DNA of 64,000 nt, taken from Arthrospira sp. PCC 9108 (lineage in GTDB: Bacteria > Cyanobacteriota > Cyanobacteriia > Cyanobacteriales > Microcoleaceae). The translations under genes and the position numbers were made by a program. The stretch is taken from the NCBI GenBank assembly GCA_016745315.1, contig CP066886.1, positions 4,712,501 through 4,776,500 on the forward strand, in the 5' to 3' direction. The notes below the pieces were generated by a model. It was given only the letters and a program-made list of their open reading frames with translations, made no database searches and was not told the origin of the DNA. Positions 42,408 through 51,437 of this stretch are shown here, one piece after another; within the stretch, counting starts at the first letter, position 1; each line of letters starts with the position of its first letter.

Positions 42408-43772
42408 CTATCTACTTTGATTTACATAAATATCAACACTAATGATTAAGATTAAACTGTATACAATATACATTAATATTTGCATCAATAATCCATTAGA
42501 CAAAATACTTATCAAAAGGCTGATTAATGTCATTAAAATAACTATTAGGATTATGTATAACATTTTGTTTACCCAAGGTTGTATAGAATCAAGACTAAAT
42601 TTATATTGCCAATATTGATGGTTTCGATTACCTCTATGATTGATGTTTACTTCTTTAATCGGCAATTCATAATCATTAAAGTCAATTCGTCGCAGTAAAT
42701 CAATGAAATTTTTTTGATCTACTTTTTGGTCGGATATGACAGAGATTGTTAAAATTCTTTTTTTAAAACTTAATTTTATATCTATATTATGATACTGATT
42801 CTGGGTGAATTTATAAATGTCTTCCTTGATTTTGTCAAATTCTGGCTGAATATTATATGATGGTTGGCTATTTAGTGAATCATCTTCCAAAGATTCAATG
42901 GGATCTCTTGATGTAGATGGTGATTGAGAAATAGCAGAAGGGGAGGGGGAGGGATTGAGTTGGATGTTTGATGATTGAATGGGACCTGATGAAGAGTTAT
43001 GATTTTGACTATTTTGAATACAAAGTAATACCGTTTTGTCATCATCAGTTCTTTGATTTATGTCATCAGATTTTAGCCAATCACTGACAATATTTTTTTT
43101 CTCCGCTTCTGTTTTATGGGAACGCATAATTTGTGTTTCCACAGGCTCAAAAAACTTATCATAAGCCTTCCATTGTTTAGATTTAATCAACGAAATATGT
43201 TCTATGCCATCAGTAGCTGCACAAATAAAATCAATCGGTTCAGCAATAACTTTAACTTGCATATACTGATCAGCAGAAGCAGAAGTTATCGGGACATACT
43301 CATTCGCATATTCTCCTTTTTGAGGTTGGAATATAAGTTGATAATTTTGAGAAGATTGGGGACGGATTACAATTAATCCATCACCACATTGCATAGCAAC
43401 AAGCCAATTAGGTGTGGCGATAAATGCCAATAGCGTACAAGCCATATCTCTAACTGAGTAGCCTTCTTTTTTAGCCACAGTTTGAATTTCTTTGACTACA
43501 GTTTCCAATAATTCATCAAAAAAGGCTTGGGCTTGACTCTCATTTATAGAATTATTTAACCAATCCCGTTGATTGAGACAGTTAAGGGTTGTTTGCACTG
43601 CTATTTTTGCACCCAAATCAGAATGGGCGGCACTCCCCATTCCATCAGAAACAGCGCCAATAGTTACCTGATTATTTGAGATGATTTGATGACCGCAAAA
43701 ATCCTGGCACGGAATACCTGTTTTGATATGTCCTGAGCCTATTTCACTACACCCAATTGCTTGCCACTGCAT
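42408..43772 (-). CDS. PP2C-family phosphatase of the triad
   Basis: 454 residues. PP2C metal motifs are present: GAVSDGMGSAAHSDLGAKIA, MACTLLAFIA, FICAATDGIEHIS and DDKTVLLCI. A Ser/Pro-rich linker leads to a C-terminal domain with two membrane segments at the end, so it is probably tethered. It lies 5 bp upstream of the kinase and 20 bp downstream of the VWA gene. It would reverse the kinase's phosphorylation. Confidence 0.88.
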   Translation of the reverse strand: MQWQAIGCSEIGSGHIKTGIPCQDFCGHQIISNNQVTIGAVSDGMGSAAHSDLGAKIAVQTTLNCLNQRDWLNNSINESQAQAFFDELLETVVKEIQTVAKKEGYSVRDMACTLLAFIATPNWLVAMQCGDGLIVIRPQSSQNYQLIFQPQKGEYANEYVPITSASADQYMQVKVIAEPIDFICAATDGIEHISLIKSKQWKAYDKFFEPVETQIMRSHKTEAEKKNIVSDWLKSDDINQRTDDDKTVLLCIQNSQNHNSSSGPIQSSNIQLNPSPSPSAISQSPSTSRDPIESLEDDSLNSQPSYNIQPEFDKIKEDIYKFTQNQYHNIDIKLSFKKRILTISVISDQKVDQKNFIDLLRRIDFNDYELPIKEVNINHRGNRNHQYWQYKFSLDSIQPWVNKMLYIILIVILMTLISLLISILSNGLLMQILMYIVYSLILIISVDIYVNQSR

Positions 43773-43791
43773 GATAAAATCCTATTGATAA

Positions 43792-44454
43792 TTAAGTGCC
43801 AACTACCCATCCGCTTGCGTCTGGCAAAGCCACTTGAGCGCCACTACCTTGACTCCGAGATACTGATCCCATTGACCTAGACAACCAGGTAAATAGCTGA
43901 TTAAATGCTAATCCTTGTAGCTGTTGAGGAGGTATAGATCCGGGGGGAACGATTTGCGACAGGGTATTCATGTCTGCACCTTGAACAGCAATGGCAAAAA
44001 AAACCACCTTTTTATTAGCATAAAATTGATGAAGCATTTGAGCGGCATTTTGCCAACTATCAGTAGGTGCGCCATCTGTAATCATTAACAACCAAGGTCG
44101 ATAATAATCAATACCATTAGCTCTAAGAAGCTGCTTGTGAGATTCGATCAGATTGAGCGCTGTTCCAATACCTTCGCCCATTGCCGTTGTACCTGTGGTT
44201 GACAGGTGAGGAGGATTAAATTGATCAAAGTCAACAAAATCTTGAACGACATTTACATAACTATCAAAGGTGACAATTGCCACTTGTACACGCCGAGCAG
44301 CTAGGCTGTCTTGGCTTAGTTCTTGCTGAAAAGTGACTAATCCCTGATTTAATTGATCAATGGGTTGACCGCTCATTGAACCTGATGTGTCCAGAAGCAA
44401 AACAACTGGACAACGAGGATCGGGGTTTTCGGCATATCCGGGCTGAAAATTCAT
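43792..44454 (-). CDS. VWA-domain protein (TerY-like)
   Basis: 220 residues, a von Willebrand A domain with MIDAS motif DTSGSMSG at about residue 22, a threonine in TGTTAMGEG, and the second acidic residue in MITDGAPTDSW. It is the first gene of the three-gene unit with the PP2C and kinase and is likely the metal-binding partner that organises them. TerY is its best-known relative. Confidence 0.88.
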   Translation of the reverse strand: MNFQPGYAENPDPRCPVVLLLDTSGSMSGQPIDQLNQGLVTFQQELSQDSLAARRVQVAIVTFDSYVNVVQDFVDFDQFNPPHLSTTGTTAMGEGIGTALNLIESHKQLLRANGIDYYRPWLLMITDGAPTDSWQNAAQMLHQFYANKKVVFFAIAVQGADMNTLSQIVPPGSIPPQQLQGLAFNQLFTWLSRSMGSVSRSQGSGAQVALPDASGWVVGT

Positions 44455-44878
44455 GTAATTCTCCTTAATTATTCAGATTAATTAACTTGATTTCCCCAGC
44501 TTGTATCTATTCTGAATCGCCACATGGTTGGTTTTGAGGATATATTGAATTTCATAGTTATTATAAGCCAACTATACGAATATGTGAAAGCCGGAAAAAG
44601 ACGGAAAAAAACGGAAAAAGACGGGAGTTTGATTAAGAAATGTAAAAATTTATGGTGGTTGCCTCTAATAGTAGAAAATGGGATGTTTCAGAAGCGGAAT
44701 TGAGAGGCAATGGAGTGTCAGCAGTCGAGCGATTCAACTGGGTAAGGCTTGGATAGTCTACCGTTGGTGGTTTCAAAGGCAGTGCCGACAGGTCAAAATA
44801 GAGAGCGATCGCACCTTCTCCAACCCTTCCTAAAATGCTATACTATCCCCCATAATCTGCGATGAGAAACTATTTACC
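44455..44878. other. Intergenic region with decayed gene remnant and repeats
   Basis: 424 bases without a full gene. A 12-bp type repeat (ACGGAAAAAG) occurs three times at 44591-44626. At about 44681-44770 the sequence resembles the leader and first codons of the vMAP-type gene at 40051 (GATGTTTC-GAAGGAATT-GGAGTG-GGATAGTCT) but is shortened and out of frame. The leader repeat of the Uma2 genes appears at 44832-44881. Confidence 0.6.
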
Positions 44879-44881
44879 ATG
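44832..44881 (+). promoter_or_regulatory. Repeated promoter-leader segment, copy 3
   Basis: AAAATGCTATACTATC, then ATAATCTGCGATGAGAAACT, matches the leaders of the two Uma2 genes at 20557 and 22279. TATACT (44839-44844) lies 35 bases before the ATG at 44879, so it is a reasonable -10 box for that gene. Confidence 0.65.
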
Positions 44882-45844
44882 ATTCAAGACTTTGGGATTA
44901 TCATTGCTTGTTGTTTTAAGGACTACCACTTTGCGGCAGGATGTTGTGCTAGTATTCGCTACTTTGGCGGGGATGTTCCTATCTGTTTAATCGTTGATGG
45001 TGATTTTAATACAACCAGCTTAGAAAAAACTTACGGTGTTAAGATTATTAATCAAAAGACGGTCAAACATCCGTTTCTAAAGGAAAATAGTTTTGGTTGG
45101 GGCTTGACTAAAATGATTGCCTTTTGGGAAAGTCCTTGGCAGAATTTTCTGTTTTTAGATGCGGATACAATAATCTGGGGGGATGTGCTAGATTTTGGGG
45201 ATCTTGAACATTATGACATGATTATTGATCATAATTTGGAGGATTGGAAGGCTGAAGATATTTCGCGTTTATTCTTTGACTTGGAGGGGATGAAAAAGCA
45301 CTTCCCTGATTTTAATTATCAAGATCGACCCTATTTTGTCACTGGGGTATTTTGGGGCAAGAGGGGGATTTTTAGCTTGGCTGAATATGCCGAACTGTTG
45401 GAGTTTAAGAATCGATACCCTGATGTTTTTAAATATGGCGAACAAGGACTATTAAATTTCATGATTTTTCGAGCATTAGATGAGGGCAAAATTCATCTGA
45501 AAACTGCACCAATGCAGGTTTTGATGTGGAACTATTCCCAAGAAGAAATGCGTCAACGTTTCCCCCTTGAGGACGGAAAAATTGGGAATCGCGACTGGCA
45601 TAAAGAGGCTTGTGTGATTCATTGGGCGGGAATCAAACCATTCCTTGTTAATGATGTTTATTCAGACCCGATGACTTTTATGCAGCAGAAGTTTTATGAA
45701 GACTCTCAATGCCTAATTTATGGCAATGTTAAGATTAATTTGCTGCTCGAAGATTTGTGGCGCTATCGACCCACCCGAAAATTTATTAAAAAACTGTTTG
45801 GGTATTTGCTCAAATCCCCCAGTAGTCTATTTTCTAACACCTAA
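44879..45844 (+). CDS. Glycosyltransferase-like protein (GT-A fold)
   Basis: 321 residues. GIIIACCFKDYHFAAGCCAS at the start and FLFLDADTIIWGDVLDFGDL with a DxD motif near residue 96 indicate a nucleotide-sugar-dependent transferase of the GT-A/GT8-like fold. The later YFVTGVFWGKRG and AGIKPF stretches suit the acceptor site. It has no signal peptide or membrane segment. It is isolated, and its promoter segment matches that of unrelated Uma2 genes. Donor and acceptor unknown. Confidence 0.75.
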   Translation: MIQDFGIIIACCFKDYHFAAGCCASIRYFGGDVPICLIVDGDFNTTSLEKTYGVKIINQKTVKHPFLKENSFGWGLTKMIAFWESPWQNFLFLDADTIIWGDVLDFGDLEHYDMIIDHNLEDWKAEDISRLFFDLEGMKKHFPDFNYQDRPYFVTGVFWGKRGIFSLAEYAELLEFKNRYPDVFKYGEQGLLNFMIFRALDEGKIHLKTAPMQVLMWNYSQEEMRQRFPLEDGKIGNRDWHKEACVIHWAGIKPFLVNDVYSDPMTFMQQKFYEDSQCLIYGNVKINLLLEDLWRYRPTRKFIKKLFGYLLKSPSSLFSNT

Positions 45845-45954
45845 ACTGTGGGTAAAAATCGAGGCTGACAGGTGAAATTGTCTGATGATAAATTTGGTAT
45901 TTGCCAGTTCATTAACCAGATTTAAAGACAATTTATAATTTGTATATTCAGGGT

Positions 45955-46434
45955 TTAATTACTGTCCTCATTTTGTCGGGTATTGCTATAAGTGTCGATG
46001 AGCATTTTAATTTGCGTTAAAGCCTCATTAACTCCCTGTTCTCCCGTGGGAGAAAGACGATCGCCTAAATCAAAGTTATCGCCGGGGACTGCTACTAGCC
46101 AGGCTTGGGGTGTGTATTCATACAGAGTTTTGGCTAAGGAAAGCAGCGATCGCGGATTGATAGAATGACCAAAGTTAACCACTGTTTCTGAGTCATCAGG
46201 TGTCAGGGGTGAGACTTCCACCACTTCCCCAGTAATACTAGCATCTACGAAAATCCCATAGTTAAAATGGGTTAATTCTTCCGCTATTTCCGGGGTTAAT
46301 TGGTGAACTGAAAGCGATCGCACATTAGGTTTTTTCCACTCTTCCACCAGCCTGGCTACCTCCTGTCCAATGCCATCATCACCCCTTAACTGATTACCAT
46401 AGCCAATAATTAAAAAAGACTTGACATTTTCCAT
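45955..46434 (-). CDS. hoxW: Hydrogenase maturation endopeptidase HoxW
   Basis: A 159-residue protease that removes the C-terminal extension of HoxH after nickel insertion. LIIGYGNQLRGDDGIGQEVA, the conserved aspartate in IFVDASITG and a later His match the HybD/HyaD family. It is the last gene of the minus-strand hox cluster, 74 bp after the phosphatase gene. The matching substrate signature is present at the end of HoxH. Confidence 0.93.
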   Translation of the reverse strand: MENVKSFLIIGYGNQLRGDDGIGQEVARLVEEWKKPNVRSLSVHQLTPEIAEELTHFNYGIFVDASITGEVVEVSPLTPDDSETVVNFGHSINPRSLLSLAKTLYEYTPQAWLVAVPGDNFDLGDRLSPTGEQGVNEALTQIKMLIDTYSNTRQNEDSN

Positions 46435-46508
46435 CGTATATGTTAGTAGTACAGTTAGCCGTAATTATCTGTTAAAAGTACCCAATTTTGATACCGTACT
46501 CCGGGAAT

Positions 46509-47687
46509 TTAACAATATTCTACGGTAACTTCTTTCTGCTTTTGTTTGAGTAAGTTTACCAAATCTTCAATTAAACTGCGTCGAATCGAGATATTTTTAG
46601 GAAGCAGAGGATTTTGGTAAAACTCATTAATCTGTTGACCAACCAAAAGGAAAATAGAATCAGCCTCTAAAATTTCTCGCGCCAGAAGTACCGCACCATT
46701 TTGGTCAGAAGGAAGCCGGGTAATATCACAATTACACTGGCGGAGAACTGCTGTAGCTTTAGAAATCGTCAAAATTCCCTCAGTGACCAAATCAATTTCG
46801 CTTAATTTACCGATAGGGGGTAAATCTTTTCGCATGGTGGAAATATCCATTTCCACAGTTTCCCCCATATAATTCGCCACCAGGTTTCCTGTTGTACCCC
46901 CACAGATAACTTTACGACCTTTAAAAGTTAATAAACGTTCCGCATATAACTCATCCTTGTTAATATCTAAAGGGGGTCCTGTAAAAATCATGACCGGGTT
47001 ACGTTTGCGGACATAAATACCAACAAAGGTAGCATCATCTCCGATGTTATCTCGATAAAGCGATCGCGTTTCCGCCATCACCTGTTCAATAATGCTACGG
47101 GAGTTAGTCGCCTGAGTCATAAACACTTTTTCCATGTATTTAGCGATATTGTCCCACCCCCACCCAAAATTCATGGTATCCCCTAAACCCGCATAAAGAA
47201 CCCCATCACTAATAGCGCCTAGAAAGTCTCCCCTTTGTAGCTGTCCTTCCGAGGAAATGATTTTTTTACCGAGGATTTTTTCAGTCTTAGTATCTAGTGT
47301 AATTACCCGTCCTTTGTTAAAATAAAATATAGGGGGGTTATCAAAATTAATCACCTTAAAATGACTGCTTTGGTGGTCAATCTGAATAATGGTAAATGTA
47401 GCGTAAGCAATTTGGCGAACTTGACAAATTGGCAGGGTTCCGATCACAGTTTTGATGACTTCCTCCAGGGGAACATCAGCATTTAACATAGTGATTAAAA
47501 TTTCCGTAGTCAGGGTAGCTAGGATATTAGCTTTTACCCCACTTCCCAAACCATCAGAGAGGACGATGGTGCTTTTAGTTTCAGTTTTGGTAAACTTAAC
47601 CTGGTCGCCACAGAGTTCTTCGCCTTTTTTATTAAGGTGGCGATCGCAAATATCAAAAAAGTTATCTTGACCCATAAGCCGACTCAA
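46509..47687 (-). CDS. SpoIIE-family (PP2C-like) phosphatase in hox operon
   Basis: 392 residues. IVLSDGLGSGVKANILATLT, LGAISDGVLYAG and NIGDDATFVGIYV are SpoIIE/PP2C metal-binding blocks in the first 230 residues; the rest is a helical domain with several cysteines (LRQCNCDITRL). Similar phosphatases sit beside [FeFe]-hydrogenase genes of anaerobes, so its presence in a [NiFe] hox operon hints at a shared redox-signalling function. Its target is unknown. Confidence 0.8.
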   Translation of the reverse strand: MSRLMGQDNFFDICDRHLNKKGEELCGDQVKFTKTETKSTIVLSDGLGSGVKANILATLTTEILITMLNADVPLEEVIKTVIGTLPICQVRQIAYATFTIIQIDHQSSHFKVINFDNPPIFYFNKGRVITLDTKTEKILGKKIISSEGQLQRGDFLGAISDGVLYAGLGDTMNFGWGWDNIAKYMEKVFMTQATNSRSIIEQVMAETRSLYRDNIGDDATFVGIYVRKRNPVMIFTGPPLDINKDELYAERLLTFKGRKVICGGTTGNLVANYMGETVEMDISTMRKDLPPIGKLSEIDLVTEGILTISKATAVLRQCNCDITRLPSDQNGAVLLAREILEADSIFLLVGQQINEFYQNPLLPKNISIRRSLIEDLVNLLKQKQKEVTVEYC

Positions 47688-47714
47688 CTACTTGGTTTGG
47701 TAAACAAAAATATG

Positions 47715-48218
47715 CTATTGGTTAATCATCTGGATAATTTTGAGAAGACTAACCTTAGTTTCGGCGGTAGTTTCTCCGAGTAGTCCAGCGATTTCTTGGG
47801 CAACTTTCATTTGATTGTCAACCACTTCGTTAACTTTTTTAACGGTTTGTTCCCGGATATCATTGATTTCTTTTTTCCGCTGCATTTCCGAGGTAATATC
47901 CGTCATAATGCAGGCGATGATATTTTCATCTTTAATCGGAAAAATCACCTCTTTTAAATACAGATGATGATTCTCATATTCCACCTCTATCCCCTGCATC
48001 ATTTGGTTTTTTTCCCAAACTTTTTTGAAGCGGTCTACATTCCCCAACAAATTAAAAGCGGGAGTGCCAATAATCTCGGCAGCCTCGACCTTAAAAAAGT
48101 TACAAAATGCCGGATTAACAACTTTAATATTCATGGAGACATCCACGGCAATTAAACCGTTAGGGTCATATTCCCAAAGCAGTCGCCATAAATGGGGATT
48201 CTCATGATTTTCTAGCAT
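47715..48218 (-). CDS. PAS-domain sensor protein
   Basis: 167 residues. A PAS domain spans about residues 10-115: NGLIAVDVSMNIKVVNPAFC, then IGTPAFNLLG and IIACIMTDITSE. A helix follows (KEINDIREQTVKKVNEVVDN). The gene overlaps the [2Fe-2S] gene by one base and precedes the SpoIIE-type phosphatase, so it may pass a redox or ligand signal to that phosphatase. A cofactor cannot be assigned from the sequence. Confidence 0.8.
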   Translation of the reverse strand: MLENHENPHLWRLLWEYDPNGLIAVDVSMNIKVVNPAFCNFFKVEAAEIIGTPAFNLLGNVDRFKKVWEKNQMMQGIEVEYENHHLYLKEVIFPIKDENIIACIMTDITSEMQRKKEINDIREQTVKKVNEVVDNQMKVAQEIAGLLGETTAETKVSLLKIIQMINQ

Positions 48219-48496
48219 TATGAATTCAAGGGTAAATTACTATTCTGAATCATCGGCAAAATTTCACCGATAAATTTATCTTCGATATTTTTCGGGCTGA
48301 TATTAATAAAGTGTTGGTCTTGGTATTTCATGACAATACCGGAACTACAGGTTTCCAAGCAAAACGAACCTTTAAGTTCAATGCGGCTTTCTAGTTTATA
48401 TTCCGCGATTAATTCCTGAAGTTTTGGCAACACTTCATAAACGCCCATTTGGTGACAAGCAGACCCCATACACAGGTATAAGTTTTGTTTTGCCAT
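48218..48496 (-). CDS. Thioredoxin-like [2Fe-2S] protein of the hox operon
   Basis: 92 residues with the four-cysteine [2Fe-2S] thioredoxin pattern: CMGSACHQMG at the start and CLETCSSGI later. It resembles the cluster domain of HoxE/NuoE. It lies between hoxH and the PAS gene with close spacing. It may deliver electrons to, or read the redox state for, the PAS/phosphatase pair. Confidence 0.8.
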   Translation of the reverse strand: MAKQNLYLCMGSACHQMGVYEVLPKLQELIAEYKLESRIELKGSFCLETCSSGIVMKYQDQHFINISPKNIEDKFIGEILPMIQNSNLPLNS

Positions 48497-48580
48497 ATCA
48501 ATTATTACCCAAGTTAAACAATAAATATCCCGCTGGTTTGGGAGGCAACCAGCAGCGGTTGCCTCTGTGTTTAATCGGAC

Positions 48581-50011
48581 TTAATTACGATAAACCTCAT
48601 CAACAATTGTGCCATCAGGTTTAAGTAACTCAATATGTAGTGGCATTTGACCAACAGCATGAGTTGAACAACTTAAACAAGGGTCAAAACAGCGAATACC
48701 AGCTTCAACTCGGTTTAACAAACCTTCGGGGATTTCATTACCATGGATATAATGCTTGGCAATTTGGGTAACAGTTTTATTCATTGCCAAGTTATTTTGT
48801 CCGGTAGCAATAATCAAATTCACCTTTTGAATTAAGCCATTTTCATTGACTTTATAATGGTGAAATAGAGTGCCGCGAGGGGCTTCACTAACTCCCACCC
48901 CTTCCAAGTTGTTAATTCCGGCATCAGCACGGACGCGGGAGGAGGTAATATCAGGGTCTTCTACCAAAGCCTCGATCGCCTCAATACAAGCCATAATTTC
49001 CACTAAACGGGCGTAATGGTAGAAGAAGGAAGAAGTAGCAACCCGACTACCAGCGCGATCGCGAAATTCCCGCAATTCCCGATCAGCATCGGGTGTTCCA
49101 ATTTGATCACAGACATTCAGCCGCGCCAAAGGTCCAACCCGATAAATACCATCAGGATATCCCAGAGGTTTATAATAGGGGAATTTGAGATAAGACCAAT
49201 TTTCCACAGCCTCACCCAAATAGTCTTGGTAATTATCCTCACTCAAACCATCAGCGACAATATTACCATCACTATCAATAAAGCGCAGATGTCCGCCATA
49301 GTGTTCCCAATTACCATTAGGAGCCACTAAACCCATAAATAGAGAGGGGAATTTACCAAATATATCGACCTCAGAAGCCAAGTCACTATCGAGGAGACGC
49401 TTTAATAAATTTAAAGCTAATTCGGTAGTTTGGCGGGCTTCTGGTAGGCGGTCTTTTATCCATTCCAAACCTTCCTGAGAAAGAGGCGATCGCACCCCTC
49501 CCGGAACCGCCCAAGCCGCGTGAATTTTCCGCGCCCCCAATAGTTCAATTACCGTCTGACCAAACTGGCGTAGACGAATACCCGCCCTAGCCAAATCTGG
49601 ATCAGCCGCAATTAATCCAAATACATTTCTTTTGGCGGGGTCACTATCCCAACCTAACAGAAAATCAGGGCTACTGAGGTGGAAAAAACTTAAAGCATGG
49701 GACTGAGTTAACTGGGCTAAATTCATCATCCGCCGCAATTTTTCCCCGGCTGGTGGCACTTGTACCGCCAGAATTTTATCCCCCGTTTTAGCCGCTGCTA
49801 AGAGGTGACTAACCGGACAAATCCCGCAAATACGGGCAGTAATTCCGGCCATTTCAAACATCGGTCGTCCTTCGCAGAACTTTTCAAAACCCCGAAATTC
49901 TACTACATGAAATCGGGCATCTTCCACCTCTCCCGCATCATCCAAATATATGGATATTTTGGCATGACCCTCAATGCGGGTCACTGGATCAATAACAACT
50001 GTCTTAGCCAT
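48581..50011 (-). CDS. hoxH: [NiFe] hydrogenase large subunit HoxH
   Basis: 476 residues, catalytic subunit of the bidirectional NAD(P)-linked hydrogenase. The nickel ligands are in RICGICPVSH near residue 60 and in DPCLSCSTHA near the C-terminus. The 26-residue tail after that motif is the extension that HoxW removes. MAKTVVIDPVTRIEGHAKIS is the canonical start. It pairs with HoxY and is followed by the [2Fe-2S], PAS and phosphatase genes on the same strand. Confidence 0.98.
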   Translation of the reverse strand: MAKTVVIDPVTRIEGHAKISIYLDDAGEVEDARFHVVEFRGFEKFCEGRPMFEMAGITARICGICPVSHLLAAAKTGDKILAVQVPPAGEKLRRMMNLAQLTQSHALSFFHLSSPDFLLGWDSDPAKRNVFGLIAADPDLARAGIRLRQFGQTVIELLGARKIHAAWAVPGGVRSPLSQEGLEWIKDRLPEARQTTELALNLLKRLLDSDLASEVDIFGKFPSLFMGLVAPNGNWEHYGGHLRFIDSDGNIVADGLSEDNYQDYLGEAVENWSYLKFPYYKPLGYPDGIYRVGPLARLNVCDQIGTPDADRELREFRDRAGSRVATSSFFYHYARLVEIMACIEAIEALVEDPDITSSRVRADAGINNLEGVGVSEAPRGTLFHHYKVNENGLIQKVNLIIATGQNNLAMNKTVTQIAKHYIHGNEIPEGLLNRVEAGIRCFDPCLSCSTHAVGQMPLHIELLKPDGTIVDEVYRN

Positions 50012-50109
50012 AGTATCAAATCACCTCTCCAGGGAATCAACAATCAATAATTAACCAGATAATTGCGGGCTAACCATTAATTTTATAGTCAGTCAACAAC
50101 AGGGTAGCC

Positions 50110-50658
50110 TTAGCCAAATTTAATCATTTCCCGCCCTTCCATTTTCGGCATTTTCCCTTCCACCAAAGGCGCGAGGGTAGCCTTAATGCGATCGGAACTA
50201 GGGGGACATCCCGGCATAAAAATATCAACATCTACGACTTCATGCACTGGACTAACACGCTCAAGCAATTCGGGAACAATACCGGGTTCTCTGGGAAGTT
50301 GTGGGGTAAAATCCCCTAGTTCCAAATAGCAGCGTTTGAGTACATGATCGGTGCTACCCAACATATTCCGCATGGCGGGAACATTCGCAGTGACAGCACA
50401 ATCTCCAAAAGAAATCAAGAGTTTGGTGCGCGATCGCACTTGTTTAATTAGTTCCAGGTTATCTTCGTTAGCGATACCACCTTCGACCAAACAAACATCA
50501 ACATTTTCGGGATATTCTTTCAGGTCACAACCCACCGGGGAGTAAACAACCTCGACTTTTTCCGATAGTTCAATCAGCCATTCATCCAGGTCTAAAAAAG
50601 ACATATGACAACCCGAACATCCAGCTAACCAAACCGTAGCAAATCTTATCTTTTCCAT
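50110..50658 (-). CDS. hoxY: [NiFe] hydrogenase small subunit HoxY
   Basis: 182 residues. The proximal [4Fe-4S] cluster cysteines are in CSGCHMSF (residues 14-17), CAVTANVPAM and MPGCPPSS. Together with HoxH it forms the hydrogenase core. Its start overlaps the end of hoxU by 13 bases, a sign of coupled translation. A 98-bp gap separates it from hoxH. Confidence 0.96.
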   Translation of the reverse strand: MEKIRFATVWLAGCSGCHMSFLDLDEWLIELSEKVEVVYSPVGCDLKEYPENVDVCLVEGGIANEDNLELIKQVRSRTKLLISFGDCAVTANVPAMRNMLGSTDHVLKRCYLELGDFTPQLPREPGIVPELLERVSPVHEVVDVDIFMPGCPPSSDRIKATLAPLVEGKMPKMEGREMIKFG

Positions 50659-51377
50659 TCGTGTTTCTCCCGTGCATTAACTAAGAATTCTAATTTAGCG
50701 CGATCGCGAGTCATTTCAGCCACCGTCGCACCTTTACGGAAAATGGAACCCGTCGGACAAGCATCAACACATTTACCGCAGGAAGTACAGGCATCCACAG
50801 CCCCCCAAGGTTGATTAAGTCCGGTAATCATTTTAGCAGCAGGGCCGCGAAAAGCCACATCCCAAACATGAGCGCCTTCGATTTCATCACATACTCTTTG
50901 ACAGCGAGTACAGAGAATACAGCGGTTATGATCAATACCAAATTGAGGGTGAGAAATATCAACTTCTCGCTGTGGGAAACGGTAGGTAAAGCGGCTATGA
51001 TCCATACCTACTTCAACGGCGACATCTTGCAATTCGCAGTTTTCATTAGCCACACAAACAGCACAAACATGGTTGCCTTCTGCAAATAGCATTTCCACAA
51101 CCATCTTGCGATATTCTTTAATCTGGGGGCTATTAGTGCAAACTTCCATCCCTTCCGCAACCGTAGTTACACAGGAGGGCAAAAGTTTATTAATTCCGGC
51201 AATTTCCACCAGACATAAACGACAAGCGCCCACATCAGAAAGACCATCTACATGGCAGAGGGTTGGTATTCTCACCCCCGCCTCTTTGGCGGCTTCTAAA
51301 ACGCTCGATCCTTCTTCGATCGCCACATCAATGCCATCAATTTTTAAGGTGACAACGGACATAGTTTCTCCTTTCAT
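50646..51377 (-). CDS. hoxU: Diaphorase subunit HoxU
   Basis: 243 residues, iron-sulfur subunit of the hox diaphorase, like the N-terminal part of NuoG. A plant-type [2Fe-2S] domain (CHVDGLSDVGACRLCLVEI) is followed by a His-Cys cluster region and two ferredoxin motifs: CILCTRCQRVC and CTSCGKCVDACP. It carries electrons between HoxF and the hydrogenase. ATG 51362 (MSVVTLKIDGID) is an alternative five residues in. Confidence 0.96.
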   Translation of the reverse strand: MKGETMSVVTLKIDGIDVAIEEGSSVLEAAKEAGVRIPTLCHVDGLSDVGACRLCLVEIAGINKLLPSCVTTVAEGMEVCTNSPQIKEYRKMVVEMLFAEGNHVCAVCVANENCELQDVAVEVGMDHSRFTYRFPQREVDISHPQFGIDHNRCILCTRCQRVCDEIEGAHVWDVAFRGPAAKMITGLNQPWGAVDACTSCGKCVDACPTGSIFRKGATVAEMTRDRAKLEFLVNAREKHEWKR

Positions 51378-51437
51378 TAAGGGAACATCTTACCGGGAGT
51401 CGGGAATATTGTATATTCGCGATTTTCCCAGTTATTT

